From Vicinamibacterales bacterium (GTDB taxonomy: Bacteria > Acidobacteriota > Vicinamibacteria > Vicinamibacterales > UBA8438), in NCBI GenBank assembly GCA_958296065.1, contig CATQHX010000045.1:1-50576 (forward strand): DNA of 50,576 nt. Direction: 5' to 3'. The position numbers and the translations under genes were made by a program. Below are positions 25,266-35,200 of the stretch, in pieces (positions within the stretch are counted from its first letter, which is position 1; each line of letters begins with the position of its first letter). A model generated the notes under the pieces. It was not told where the DNA came from. It saw only the letters and a list, made by a program, of their open reading frames with translations, and did no database searches.

Positions 25266-26612
25266 ATGCACGCATCTTCCGCTCGGCGCCACCCAGCCGG
25301 TCTGGTGACCGGTCTGATCGCCGCGAGCCTGTTCCCGACGCCGGCCGCCGCCCAGCCGGTGCTGCCGGAGGACACGCCGCACTTCCATGCCGGCGCACCC
25401 GATCTGCGCGCCTACGTGAGCGCGGCGGTGGAACGCAATCCGACGGTCCTCGAGTTTCGCGCCCGCTACGAAGCCGCCCGGCAACGCGTGCCGCAGGTCA
25501 CCGCGCTGCCCGATCCGGTCCTGAGCTTCACCCAGGCGCTGCGGAGCGTGGAGACTCGCGTCGGCCCGCAACTCAACAGCGTCACGCTGACCCAGGCCTT
25601 TCCGTGGTTCGGCACCCTGGAGCTGCGGGGCCGGGTTGCCTTGCTGGAGGCGACGGCCCTGCAGCACCGCTACGAAGCGGAACGACGGGATGTCGTCGCG
25701 CGGGTCAAGGAGACCTACTACAGCCTGGGATATGTCGACGCCGCGCTCGGTCTCGCCCGTGAAGAGCAGTCGTTGCTCGAGCACTACGAGACGCTGGCCA
25801 GCGCCCGCTACGCCACCGGCCAGGGCCTGCAGCAGGCCGTAATCCGGCTGCAGGCGGAAATCAGCCGCGCCGTCGACCGCCGCCACGTCCTCGAGCGGCA
25901 GCGCGCGACCCTCGCGGCGCACCTCAACACGCTGCTCGACCGCCCCGCGGAGCAGCCGGTACCGCCCGTGCCTCCCCTGTCGCGGCCCACTGTAGAGGTC
26001 GACCGAGAGCAGCTCTACCGCCTGGGAGAGCTGCACCGCCACGAGCTGCGCGCGGCAGGTGCGCTGATCGAAGGCAGCGAGCAATCCATCGCGTTGGCGA
26101 AGAAGCACTCCCGGCCGGGCTTCACCGCGAGCGTGGGCGTGACCAACGTCGGCCGCCGGGAGGATCCCGCCGGGCTGCCGCTGCCGCCGGACAACGGCAG
26201 GAACGCCGTCACGGTCTCCGTGGGGGCTTCCCTGCCCCTCTGGAGCGCCCGCTACCGGGCCGGCGTCGAGCAGGCGAACGACGAGCTGCGCGCCCGCATC
26301 GAGCACCGAGCGGCGGCGAGGAACGCCATGCAGATGGAGGTCCAGGAGGCGGTCGTCCGGCTGGAGACCCTGGACCGGCAGATCGACCTGCTCGACACCG
26401 TGCTGATTCCGCAGACCGACGAGGCGCTGCGCGCCACCGAGACCGCGTACGAAACGGGTCAGCTCGGCGTCCTCGAGCTGCTCGACGGCGAGCGGACGCT
26501 GATCGACGTCCGCTCGTTGCGCGCGCGCTACCTCTCCGACCTTTTCATCGCGCTCACCGCTCTCGAACGGGCGATCGGTACGCGCGTGCCCGGAATCGGG
26601 AGGACGCCATGA
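25266..26612 (+). CDS. cusC: TolC-family outer membrane channel of a metal efflux pump (CusC-like)
   Basis: 448 residues with a signal peptide (GLIAASLFPTPAAAQP). Two tandem outer-membrane-efflux repeats with long heptad helices can be seen (LRAYVSAAVERNPTVLEFRA, EISRAVDRRHVLERQRATLA, and QMEVQEAVVRLETLDRQIDL with ETAYETGQLGVLELLDGERT). It forms the exit duct of a tripartite RND pump. The stop overlaps the ATG of the adaptor gene (ATGA at 26609-26612). Start ATG at 25266 lies 6 bases after a GGGGACGA element. Confidence 0.88.
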   Translation: MHASSARRHPAGLVTGLIAASLFPTPAAAQPVLPEDTPHFHAGAPDLRAYVSAAVERNPTVLEFRARYEAARQRVPQVTALPDPVLSFTQALRSVETRVGPQLNSVTLTQAFPWFGTLELRGRVALLEATALQHRYEAERRDVVARVKETYYSLGYVDAALGLAREEQSLLEHYETLASARYATGQGLQQAVIRLQAEISRAVDRRHVLERQRATLAAHLNTLLDRPAEQPVPPVPPLSRPTVEVDREQLYRLGELHRHELRAAGALIEGSEQSIALAKKHSRPGFTASVGVTNVGRREDPAGLPLPPDNGRNAVTVSVGASLPLWSARYRAGVEQANDELRARIEHRAAARNAMQMEVQEAVVRLETLDRQIDLLDTVLIPQTDEALRATETAYETGQLGVLELLDGERTLIDVRSLRARYLSDLFIALTALERAIGTRVPGIGRTP

Positions 26613-28168
26613 AGGGTGCAATCGCAGTCGGCGTCGGGAGCTTCGGGCTGGGCATTCTTGCGGCGGCGCTGGTAGTCGTCAACCCCGCCGGCTGGCAGTG
26701 GGCCTCTCACCTCTTCCCGGCTCTCTCGAGCACTTCCACGCCCGCTGCCGTTGCGGCGCCGGACCGAGCGGCCACCGGCAACGACCGGGAGATCCTGTAC
26801 TGGCGCGCGCCGATGGACCCGACCTTCACCTCTGACCGTCCGGGCAGGTCCCCGATGGGCATGGATCTGGTGCCCGTGTACGCGAGCGACGCCGGGAGCC
26901 TGCCGCCGGGCACGGTACGCATCGACCCGGGCTTCGTGCAGAGCATCGGCGTCCGCACCGAGCCGGTCGCCCGCCGCAACATCGCGCAGGCCATCCGCAC
27001 GGTCGGCACGCTCGCTCACAACGACCGGCAGATCGCCTGGGTAAACACCAAGTACGACGGCTGGATCGAGAACGTGGCGGTGAACTACCTCGGGGAGACG
27101 GTCGAAGAAGGACAGGTCCTGTTCGACATCTACAGCCCGCAGCTCGTCACCACCCAGATGGAGTACCTGCAGGCGGTCGACTACGCCGCGCGCCTGCAGA
27201 CGTCGGAGTACCCGGCAATCGCCGAGCGGGCGCGGTCCCTGGTCGCCTCGACCCGGACGCGGCTCAACTACTGGGACATCACCGACGGGCAGATCGAGAC
27301 GCTGGAGCGCGAGCGCATCCCGCGCCGCACGCTGTCGGTCCTCTCGCCGGTCACCGGCGTCGTCGTCGAGAAGCTGGACCAGGCACTGGACGGGATGCAC
27401 GTGCGGGCCGGCATGAATCTCTACAAGATGGCCGACCTGACGACCATCTGGGTCGACGTCGAGGTCTTCGAGCACCAGGTCGAGGCGATGCGCGTCGGCC
27501 AGCGGGCGCGCGTGGAGCTGCCCTACCTGCCCGGACGGCCCTACACGGGATTCGTCCGCTACCTGTATCCGCACTTCGACGAACAGACGCGCACGATGAC
27601 CGTCTCCATCGAGCTGGAGAATCCGGACCTGACGCTCCGCGCCGGCATGTACGCCAACGTGACCTTCGACGTGCCGGTGGCGCGCAACGCCCTGACCGTG
27701 CCGGAGGAGGCGGTGATCCGCGGCGGCACCCGCGATCTCGTGGTGCTGGAACGTTCCCCCGGGACCTTCCAGGTCGTCCCCGTCACCCTCGGCCGCTACG
27801 GCGACGGGGTGTGGGAAGTGCTGGACGGCGTGGAGGACGGGAACACGATCGTCGTGTCGGCGCAGTTCCTCATCGACTCCGAGAGCAACCTGACGGCAGC
27901 CATCCGCAACCTCGACGCGGGGACGGACATGCCGGGGATGCCGGCGGAGCGCCGGCAGGGGACGGGTCACTCGGCGGCGCCGTCCGGTACACCGGCCGCG
28001 TCGGGTCCGCCAGCGGAGCACGTCCACGGTGCCGACGCCATGCCGCCACCCGATCAGCGGAACATGCCGGCGATGCCGGCGGAGCACCGGCACGGCGCGG
28101 AACCAGTGCCGCCAGCTTCCGGCGAACCACGCGACACGCCGGCGACGCCGGCCGGCCACCGCTACTGA
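26609..28168 (+). CDS. cusB: RND efflux periplasmic adaptor with metal-binding tail (CusB-like)
   Basis: 519 residues: an N-terminal anchor (VGSFGLGILAAALVVV), a heavy-metal-binding domain (ILYWRAPMDPTFTSDRPGRS then PMGMDLVPVY), the adaptor core with barrel-sandwich and beta-barrel parts (GWIENVAVNYLGETVEEGQV, SPVTGVVVEKLDQALDGMHV, GQRARVELPYLPGRPYTG) and a membrane-proximal end. After the core, about 75 residues are rich in His, Met and Pro, with repeated MPAMPAEHRHG-like units. This tail is absent from E. coli CusB and probably binds Cu(I)/Ag(I). It links the CusA pump with the outer-membrane channel. Confidence 0.9.
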   Translation: MKGAIAVGVGSFGLGILAAALVVVNPAGWQWASHLFPALSSTSTPAAVAAPDRAATGNDREILYWRAPMDPTFTSDRPGRSPMGMDLVPVYASDAGSLPPGTVRIDPGFVQSIGVRTEPVARRNIAQAIRTVGTLAHNDRQIAWVNTKYDGWIENVAVNYLGETVEEGQVLFDIYSPQLVTTQMEYLQAVDYAARLQTSEYPAIAERARSLVASTRTRLNYWDITDGQIETLERERIPRRTLSVLSPVTGVVVEKLDQALDGMHVRAGMNLYKMADLTTIWVDVEVFEHQVEAMRVGQRARVELPYLPGRPYTGFVRYLYPHFDEQTRTMTVSIELENPDLTLRAGMYANVTFDVPVARNALTVPEEAVIRGGTRDLVVLERSPGTFQVVPVTLGRYGDGVWEVLDGVEDGNTIVVSAQFLIDSESNLTAAIRNLDAGTDMPGMPAERRQGTGHSAAPSGTPAASGPPAEHVHGADAMPPPDQRNMPAMPAEHRHGAEPVPPASGEPRDTPATPAGHRY

Positions 28169-28185
28169 CGAGCCGGGAAAAACCG

Positions 28186-31100
28186 ATGCTCGCCAAGGTC
28201 ATCGAGTGGTCGATCGGCAACCGCTTCCTGGTTGTCCTGGCAGCGGTGTGCATCGCGTTCGGCGGGATCTACGTGCTGCGGGCGATGCCCCTCGACGCGC
28301 TGCCGGACCTGTCCGACGTGCAGGTGATCATCTTCACCGACTACCCGGGGCAGGCCCCGCAGGTGGTCGAGGACCAGGTCACCTACCCCATCACGACGCA
28401 GATGCTGGCGGTCCCGTCCGCCACCGTGGTCCGCGGGTATTCGTTCTTCGGCTTCTCGTTCGTCTACGTGATCTTCGAGGACGGCACCGACCTGTACTGG
28501 GCGCGCAGCCGGGTCCTCGAATACCTCAACTACGTCGGCGGACGCCTGCCCGCGGGTGTCACCCCGACCCTCGGTCCGGACGCCACCGGCGTCGGCTGGG
28601 CCTACCTGTACGCGCTGCGTTCCCAGGACGTCGACCTGGCCGAGCTGCGCTCGCTGCAGGACTGGTTCCTCAAGTACGAGCTGACCGCGGTCCAGGGCGT
28701 ATCCGAGGTCGCCAGCATCGGCGGCTTCGTCAAGCAGTACCAGATCACCGTCGACCCGAACCGGCTGCGTGCCTACGACATCTCGTTGTCGCGCATCCGG
28801 AGCGCCGTGCAGCGGAGCAACAACGACGTCGGCGGGCGCGTCCTGGAGATGTCCGAGGTCGAATTCATGGTGCGCGGCGAGGGCTACATCCAGGGGATCG
28901 ACGACGTGAAGAGCGTTGCCCTGGGGGTGGACGACTCCGGGACCCCGATCTTGGTGCAGGACGTCGCCACGGTGCAGATAGGCCCGGACATCCGCCGCGG
29001 GCTGGCCGAGCTGAACGGCGAGGGCGAAGTGGTCGGCGGCATCGTGGTCGTGCGCCACGGCGCCAATGTGCACGACGTGGTCGAGCGGGTCAAGGCCCGC
29101 CTGGCCGAGCTGCAGTCCGGGCTGCCCGAGGGGGTGGAGATCGTCCCGGTCTACGACCGCACGGCGCTTATCGAACGCTCCATCGACACCCTGCAGGAGA
29201 AGCTGATCGAGGAGATGGCCATCGTCGCCCTGGTCTGCGCCGTCTTCCTGCTGCACGTGCGCTCGGCGCTGGTCGCGGTGCTGACCCTGCCCCTGGCGGT
29301 GCTGATGGCGCTGATCGTGATGTACCTGCAGGGCATCAACGCCAACATCATGTCGCTGGGGGGCATCGCGATCGCCATCGGCGCGATGGTGGACGCCGCG
29401 ATCGTGATGGTGGAGAACGCGCACCGACACCTGGAACGCGACCGCGGACGCCTGCCGCACTGGCAAATCGTCACCCGCGCGGCCACCGAGGTGGGTCCCA
29501 CCCTCTTCTTCGCGCTGCTGGTGATCACGATCTCGTTCGCCCCCATCTTCACCCTGGAGGCGCAGGAGGGCCGGCTCTTCAAGCCGCTGGCGTTCACCAA
29601 GACCTACGCGATGGCCGCCGCCGCCCTGCTCTCGGTCACCCTCGTGCCGGTGCTCGTCGGCTACTGGATACGCGGTCGCGTCGTATCGGCGCAGGCCAAC
29701 CCGCTCTCGTGGCTGCTCATGGCCCTCTACCGGCCGGTGCTGCGGCTGGCGCTCGCCGGGCGCTGGGCGGTCGTCCTCGTGACGCTGGCGGCGCTGGGCG
29801 CGACCGCCGTGCCGTTCTCGCGGCTGGGGTCCGAGTTCATGCCGCCGCTGTGGGAAGGCGACCTGCTCTACATGCCGACCACCCTGCCGGGGGTGTCGAT
29901 CACCAAGGCGCGCGAGATCCTGCAGCAGACCGACCGCATCCTGCGGACCTTCCCGGAGGTGGAGCAGGTGTTCGGCAAGGTCGGCCGCGCGGACACCGCG
30001 ACCGATCCGGCGCCACTGAGCATGCTGGAGACCACCATCAAGCTCAAGCCGGAGGACGCGTGGCGGCCCGGCATGACGCCCGAACGGCTGACCGACGAGA
30101 TGAACCGGGCGATTCGGTTCCCGGGCGTCACCAACGCCTGGACCATGCCGATCAAGACCCGCATCGACATGCTGTCGACGGGAATCAAGACCCCGGTGGG
30201 CATCAAGATTTCCGGACCCGACCTGACGGTGCTGGAGCAGGTCGGCCGCGACGTGGAGGCCGTCGTCCGCGGGGTGCCGGGGACCCGTTCGGCATACGCC
30301 GAACGCGTGATGGGCGGAAACTACCTGAACTTCTCCGTCCGCCGCGACGAGATCGCGCGCTACGGGCTTACCGTCGGCGACGTGCAGGACGTCATCCAGA
30401 CGGCGATCGGCGGCATGAACATCACCACGACGGTGGAGGGGCTCGAACGCTACCCCGTCAATCTGCGCTACAGCCGCGACCTGCGCGACAACCCCGCGGT
30501 GCTGCGCGACATCCTGGTGCAGACCCCGACCCGCCAGCAGATTCCCCTCGGCCACCTGGCGACCATGTCGTTCGTCAAGGGCCCGCCGTCCATCAAGAGC
30601 GAGCAGGCGCGTCCCAATGCCTGGGTCTACGTCGACATCGAGGACGTCGACGTCGGGACCTACGTCGAGCGCGCCCGACAGGCGGTCGCCGCGCAGGTGG
30701 ACGTTCCCACCGGCTACAGCCTCGGCTGGAGCGGCCAGTACGAGTACATGGTGCGCGCGCAGGAACGCATGCAGCTCGTCGTGCCCATCACGCTGCTGCT
30801 GATCTTCCTGACCATCTACGCCAGCACGCGCTCGGTGGCCCGGACCCTCATCGTGCTCTCGGCCGTGCCGCTGTCGCTGATCGGCGCGTTCTGGCTGCTC
30901 TATGTGCTGGGCTACAACCTGAGCATCGCGGTGTGGGTCGGCATCATCGCCCTGGCGGGTCTGAGCGCGGAGACCGGGGTGGTGATGCTGCTGTACCTCG
31001 ACAGGGCGTGCGACGCGGCCCGTGAAGAGGGACGCCTGCGGACGCTCGCCGAGCTCCGTGACGCGGTCTTCGACGGAGCGGCCCGCCGCGTCCGTCCGGT

Positions 31101-31329
31101 GGTGATGTTGAGCGCCACTACCGCGCTGGGGTTGCTCCCCATCATGTGGAGCACCGGCACCGGGGCCGACGTGATGAAGCGCATCGCGGCCCCGATGGTC
31201 GGCGGCGTGGTAACGACGGCCGTCGTCGTGCTGCTGGTGTTCCCTGCCGTCTACTGCATCTGGCGAGGGTGGGGACTGTCACGGCAGGCCGGGGCCAACG
31301 CTGCACGCGGGCAGCGTGCCGGGCGGTAG
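28186..31329 (+). CDS. cusA: heavy-metal RND efflux pump (CusA/HME family)
   Basis: A 1,047-residue inner-membrane transporter of full family length. It starts at ATG 28186 (LAKVIEWSIGNRFLVVLAAV, first membrane helix); the longer upstream frame lies in the adaptor gene. Family motifs are the N-terminal LPDLSDVQVIIFTDYPGQAP, the TM4 signature GAMVDAAIVMVENAHRHLE with the proton-relay Asp, the periplasmic RIDMLSTGIKTPVGIKISG (with the Met used by CusA for monovalent metal) and the final helices (VGGVVTTAVVVLLVFPAVY). Substrate is most likely Cu(I)/Ag(I), supported by the Met/His-rich partners. Third gene of the operon. Its last 50 bases overlap the tail of a decayed leftward HEPN gene. Confidence 0.93.
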   Translation: MLAKVIEWSIGNRFLVVLAAVCIAFGGIYVLRAMPLDALPDLSDVQVIIFTDYPGQAPQVVEDQVTYPITTQMLAVPSATVVRGYSFFGFSFVYVIFEDGTDLYWARSRVLEYLNYVGGRLPAGVTPTLGPDATGVGWAYLYALRSQDVDLAELRSLQDWFLKYELTAVQGVSEVASIGGFVKQYQITVDPNRLRAYDISLSRIRSAVQRSNNDVGGRVLEMSEVEFMVRGEGYIQGIDDVKSVALGVDDSGTPILVQDVATVQIGPDIRRGLAELNGEGEVVGGIVVVRHGANVHDVVERVKARLAELQSGLPEGVEIVPVYDRTALIERSIDTLQEKLIEEMAIVALVCAVFLLHVRSALVAVLTLPLAVLMALIVMYLQGINANIMSLGGIAIAIGAMVDAAIVMVENAHRHLERDRGRLPHWQIVTRAATEVGPTLFFALLVITISFAPIFTLEAQEGRLFKPLAFTKTYAMAAAALLSVTLVPVLVGYWIRGRVVSAQANPLSWLLMALYRPVLRLALAGRWAVVLVTLAALGATAVPFSRLGSEFMPPLWEGDLLYMPTTLPGVSITKAREILQQTDRILRTFPEVEQVFGKVGRADTATDPAPLSMLETTIKLKPEDAWRPGMTPERLTDEMNRAIRFPGVTNAWTMPIKTRIDMLSTGIKTPVGIKISGPDLTVLEQVGRDVEAVVRGVPGTRSAYAERVMGGNYLNFSVRRDEIARYGLTVGDVQDVIQTAIGGMNITTTVEGLERYPVNLRYSRDLRDNPAVLRDILVQTPTRQQIPLGHLATMSFVKGPPSIKSEQARPNAWVYVDIEDVDVGTYVERARQAVAAQVDVPTGYSLGWSGQYEYMVRAQERMQLVVPITLLLIFLTIYASTRSVARTLIVLSAVPLSLIGAFWLLYVLGYNLSIAVWVGIIALAGLSAETGVVMLLYLDRACDAAREEGRLRTLAELRDAVFDGAARRVRPVVMLSATTALGLLPIMWSTGTGADVMKRIAAPMVGGVVTTAVVVLLVFPAVYCIWRGWGLSRQAGANAARGQRAGR

Positions 31330-31425
31330 CTGGGCGTTCGCCTCCTCTTCGAGGAGAACGTGCAGGACCTTCAGCCGCTTGGAAGCCTTGAACAGGCAGC
31401 TCTCGGCGAGAGATCCGTTGGTCAT
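31279..31425 (-). pseudogene. truncated HEPN toxin-like gene
   Basis: From ATG at 31425 the frame reads TNGSLAESCLFKASKRLKVL then HVLLEEEAN. This is the first helix pair of a small HEPN protein of the HEPN/MNT toxin-antitoxin type (normally about 120-130 residues). After about 31 residues the similarity stops abruptly and the frame runs into the antisense of the CusA 3' end. The catalytic RX4-6H motif, which lies later in the family, is missing, so no active RNase can be made. It sits directly behind the MNT antitoxin remnant. Confidence 0.5.
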
Positions 31426-31448
31426 TGCTTGTTCGGTGGACGCCGCCG

Positions 31449-31936
31449 TCAGAAGAGCTCGATGACGTCGCCCCACTTGTAGTCGGGCTTCAGATCCCAG
31501 TACCAGGCGTCGCCTCGCCAGATCCGGCGGGAACCCAACGCCGTAAGCCGCGCCCTCAGGCTGTCGAGAACGCTCCCGAGGCAGCGATCCGGGTCGTGGA
31601 GGATTCTCGCGTCCTCCGTCATGTCCAGCAGCAACGGCGTACCGCGAAGGAGCTCCGCGGGGGTCTTGAAGATCGGCGACAGCTCCGGATGCAATCCCGC
31701 ATCACGGCGGCCTCGATCCGCGGGGCCGCCTGCTCTACGGCGCGAAAATCGTCCGCGTGCGGAAACCGCCCGTGCGGCAGTCCGTTCGCCACAACGAGCA
31801 GGTCCACGTCGGAATCCCAGCGCGGCGTGCCCCGGCCGACCGACCCATACACGGCGAGCGCCATGAGCCGCGCGCCGTAGTGGCGCCGGCATACGTCCAG
31901 GAGATCCGCCAGCAACGCGTCGTACTCGGCGTGCAT
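31449..31936 (-). pseudogene. MNT-type nucleotidyltransferase (antitoxin), frameshifted
   Basis: From ATG at 31936: LALAVYGSVGRGTPRWDSDVDLLV-type sequence (motif GSxxRG...DSDVD, the minimal nucleotidyltransferase active site), up to EAAVMRD. The continuation AGLHPELSPIFKTPAELLRG, DMTEDARILHD and RRIWRGDAWYWDLKPDYKWG lies in another frame and ends at 31449. Both parts belong to one family, so a one-base shift near 31690-31697 splits the gene. In intact pairs the MNT protein neutralises the HEPN toxin, by AMP addition in studied cases. Confidence 0.65.
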
Positions 31937-32252
31937 GCCGAGATTGTACGCGGCGCACAAGTCAACCGCCTGTACTCCTCGATCCGGACCCGCCTGACCA
32001 GGCGCAGCCAGCGGCCCGTCCCGCCTCGCCCCGGCGCCAGCCGCCCGGGAATCCACTCCTCCCGGCCGCGTCTCGACGACACCGCCCGCCATCCGCTGGC
32101 CTTCCACCCGCCGCAGACCCCGACCCATGTCAGATTCTGACAGGGTCTGCGGCTATCATCTCTTCACGAAGCGGTCGACCGTCGCGCTTGAAGCGGCCAT
32201 CGGCATCGCTACCTCACTTGCGATCCGAATACGGTTTTGCTTGCCTGACTGG
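31937..32252. promoter_or_regulatory. intergenic region with a perfect 7-1-7 palindrome
   Basis: TGTCAGA-T-TCTGACA occupies 32128-32142. An ATG at 32127 begins an in-frame extension of the large ATPase gene across this palindrome, but the residues it would add look non-coding. The palindrome more likely is an operator for the divergent region. No convincing -35/-10 pair with normal spacing was found. The rest (31937-32120) holds only shadow frames. Confidence 0.45.
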
Positions 32253-35200
32253 ATGCTGGATATGACCCAAAGCCAGAAGATAGCGCTCCCGAGCGGTCTC
32301 CCGAAACAGTTCTCGGATGGCCGACCCGGGTTCCAGCGATTGCACAAGTTTCTGAAGATTCCCAACACCAAGGCCGTCGAGGCCGTGCTCGCCGCCGTCA
32401 AGGACGCTGTTCAGCAGGTACCCGTCGCGAAACTCCAAGGCGCAGACCGGCGCCGCGTGCTGCTTCTAGCGTTCTACGAGAACCCAGAACCGCGCCGCCA
32501 CCTCTGGCGGCAGATGCTGAACGACCGTCCTCCGACGGCTTCCCGTGGGCAGCCCGTGCCTTCCCTCGAGTTCATCGCTTTGCAACGTTATGACGCCGAG
32601 TTTCGCGAAAGGGAAGTCAACGCTGCGGTCGTTCAGGACGCACTTCGTGACTTCCCTGATGTCGTTGAGTCAGTCGCCGATGCACCGGACTGGCAGCGCC
32701 CAGCGCTGGCGGCTTGGCCGGCCTTGCAGCGAGACATCGCCGACTGGAATGCTCTGCCCGAAGATCGTCGCGACGCCACCGCGCTCGCGCTCTTTGCGGT
32801 CGCCACCGTCCTCGACGACCATCGATTCCTCCAGTGGGCCGCCCGGGGTATCGATTCGCTCCGCGAGGGTTTCTCCCCGCTGTTCAACGACCAACCCGTG
32901 GATGCCACACCCGACGACGGCCAGGACGTCATCCGCCAGTGGAAGGAATCCTGTGACGCCATAGCCGTCGCGGCACGCACCCTCGGCGCGGATCCGCTCC
33001 GGTCAGAGCTCTTGATCGAGGGCCTGAGCGACTTGGCAAGGAAGGTGCATAACCTCACCAAACTCGGTGGTCCCCTCACCGAGTTGCGCAATCGAGCTGT
33101 GCCCGAGAAGCTCCTGCAGCGTGTCGACGACATCGTGGAGGAACTGGCCGAAGGCGACGACTCACCGATCACAGGGTGGACGCACAAGATTGCCGCACTA
33201 TGGCGGTCGGTATACCCGCTCGGGGCCCATCTGGACATCGAGTCACTTCGTACGGACGTAGAGCGTGTCGAGGCCGATCTGGAAGATGCCCTCGCCCGGT
33301 GGCGGGCAGCGCTTCGGAAGCGGACCGAACTCGACGGACGACACCAGGAAGCCAGACGGTGCGTGGAGCAAGAGGATGACGCACTGAAGCGCCTCGATGC
33401 CCAGGATCAAGAGGCGGAGCTTCAGCAACAGCTCGGCCGCGCGGCCCAGGAGATTCAGAGGGCGCACCGCCACGTCTTCCAGGTAGTCGCGCCGGCCGAT
33501 CAGGTGTTCGATCCACGCCGTGACCACCACGCCGACAACGCCCCCGCGACTCCTGAATCACCAGACCCCCATGAGCCTACCCCCGAGCCACGTGCGGCGA
33601 CGCCCAGCACCATCGAGAAAGCGGCTGCGGAGGAAGCACTCGACGCCGATGAACCGACGCCGACGACCACGCAACCCGCACCCGAGGCCGACGAACCGAC
33701 GCTACCTGCTGCAAGACCCGGACGCGACCCCGTCGAACCGGCGCCGCCTGCTACGCAACCCACGCCCAACGCCGTCGTGACGGGCGAGGACGACACAGCT
33801 CGGAGCGCCGAACCGCCGCTGGCCCCCGAGCCGCCGACCGCTCCCGAACAGCCCGCCGGATGCCTCGACCCGCCATCGCTCGACGACCGGCAGCAGACAT
33901 CCGCGATCGAGGGGTTATGGCGCGCGCTGGCCGCCAGCCGCCCTGGCATCGCCTACCACATCGCTCGCCTGTGCGCCGAGCACGGGTACGCGAACGTCCC
34001 ACCGCCGCTGGCCGACATCATCGCCGCGTCGATGCTGGCGCCCGCCGTGCATTCGCCGGACAGCGAGCAGGTGCGGGACCTCCGCCCCATCCTCGAACGC
34101 ATCGACCTAGCCGCACTCGTGAGCGACGAACGGCCGCAACCGGAGCGAGACGCCGTCAGCCTGCTGCTGTTCAGCGCCACCCTGCGGCCCGCGCTCTTTG
34201 CGCCGACCACCGGCGCCCCGTCACTTCTCCGGGCAGTGAGCCTCTCCGATACTCTGAAACCTGTATACGACCTTGCCACGCGCGTTGCCGACCATGCAGA
34301 TCGCCTGCTCGGGGTCAGACTCCACGCCTCCATGTTGCGGTCCAGTGAGACCGGCACATGGCAGGACCAGTTCGATGCGCTCGCCGGGCGGGTTCGCGCA
34401 TGGCAAGCCCGCGCAGGTTCCAAGCACAACATCTTCGGTCCAGCAACCAGGGTCTGGCGCGACCTGATCGGCGACGACGGCGTGCTCGCGACGTTGATGA
34501 AGCTCATCTCCGATTCCGACAAGTCCGTCCACCCGGATGTAGTGGCCATTCACGAAGAGATCAGCGACAAGCGCACGTTCAACGAGCTCGTACACAGCAC
34601 CGACCAAAGAGGGACCAAGCGCAATCCGATCGTGGGTCGCGCGCTCAAGCAGATGTGGAACGACGTTCAGCCCGTCGTACATCTGTCCGGGCAGTGGCTG
34701 TCCCTGATGGACATTCGGCCCGATACTGCCGGGTTCGTCAATCAGCGGATCGACGCGCTCCACAGCGATCTCAAGCGAGTTGGCCGCAAAGCCATAGAGA
34801 CGCTTGACGGCGCCGCGAACTCCGCTGCAGGCGGCGGCGCGCTCGCAGCCACATCGACGTACGCACGCAACGCCATCAACGAACTGCTGCAGAGCTTCGA
34901 CCGCGACGCCGCGCTTACGGAATCGAGCCTCGACGCCAACGTCCTCCGGTCGCGGGACCTGCTGTACGTCAAGGACGTGGATATCGACGCCGGCTTCGAT
35001 CCCGTTTCGATCGAAGAGAGCCAATTGCTCGACCGCCTGCTGAACACCGCCGCGCACGCCGACACGATGCGCAGCGCCTTCCACGACCGACTTGAACGGA
35101 GTGACTTCATCGGCGCGCGTCTCGCTCTCGATCTCGTCGAGACCGAGGACGGCATCGATGGCGATGAGTGCACCGCGTCCTTCGTCCACCGCATCAACGA

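Noticed and set aside
28162..30555. A 797-residue leftward open frame
   Set aside because: Antisense shadow of cusA; low-complexity His/Asp/Arg/Val composition and no ribosome-binding site.
28029..31025. A 998-residue rightward open frame overlapping cusA
   Set aside because: Different frame of the same DNA, Arg/Gly/Ala-rich, while cusA has all family motifs.
32127..32252. The ATG at 32127 as start of the giant ATPase
   Set aside because: It would place a perfect palindrome inside the gene and adds residues of non-coding character; ATGs at 32253 or 32262 fit better, though this is not certain.
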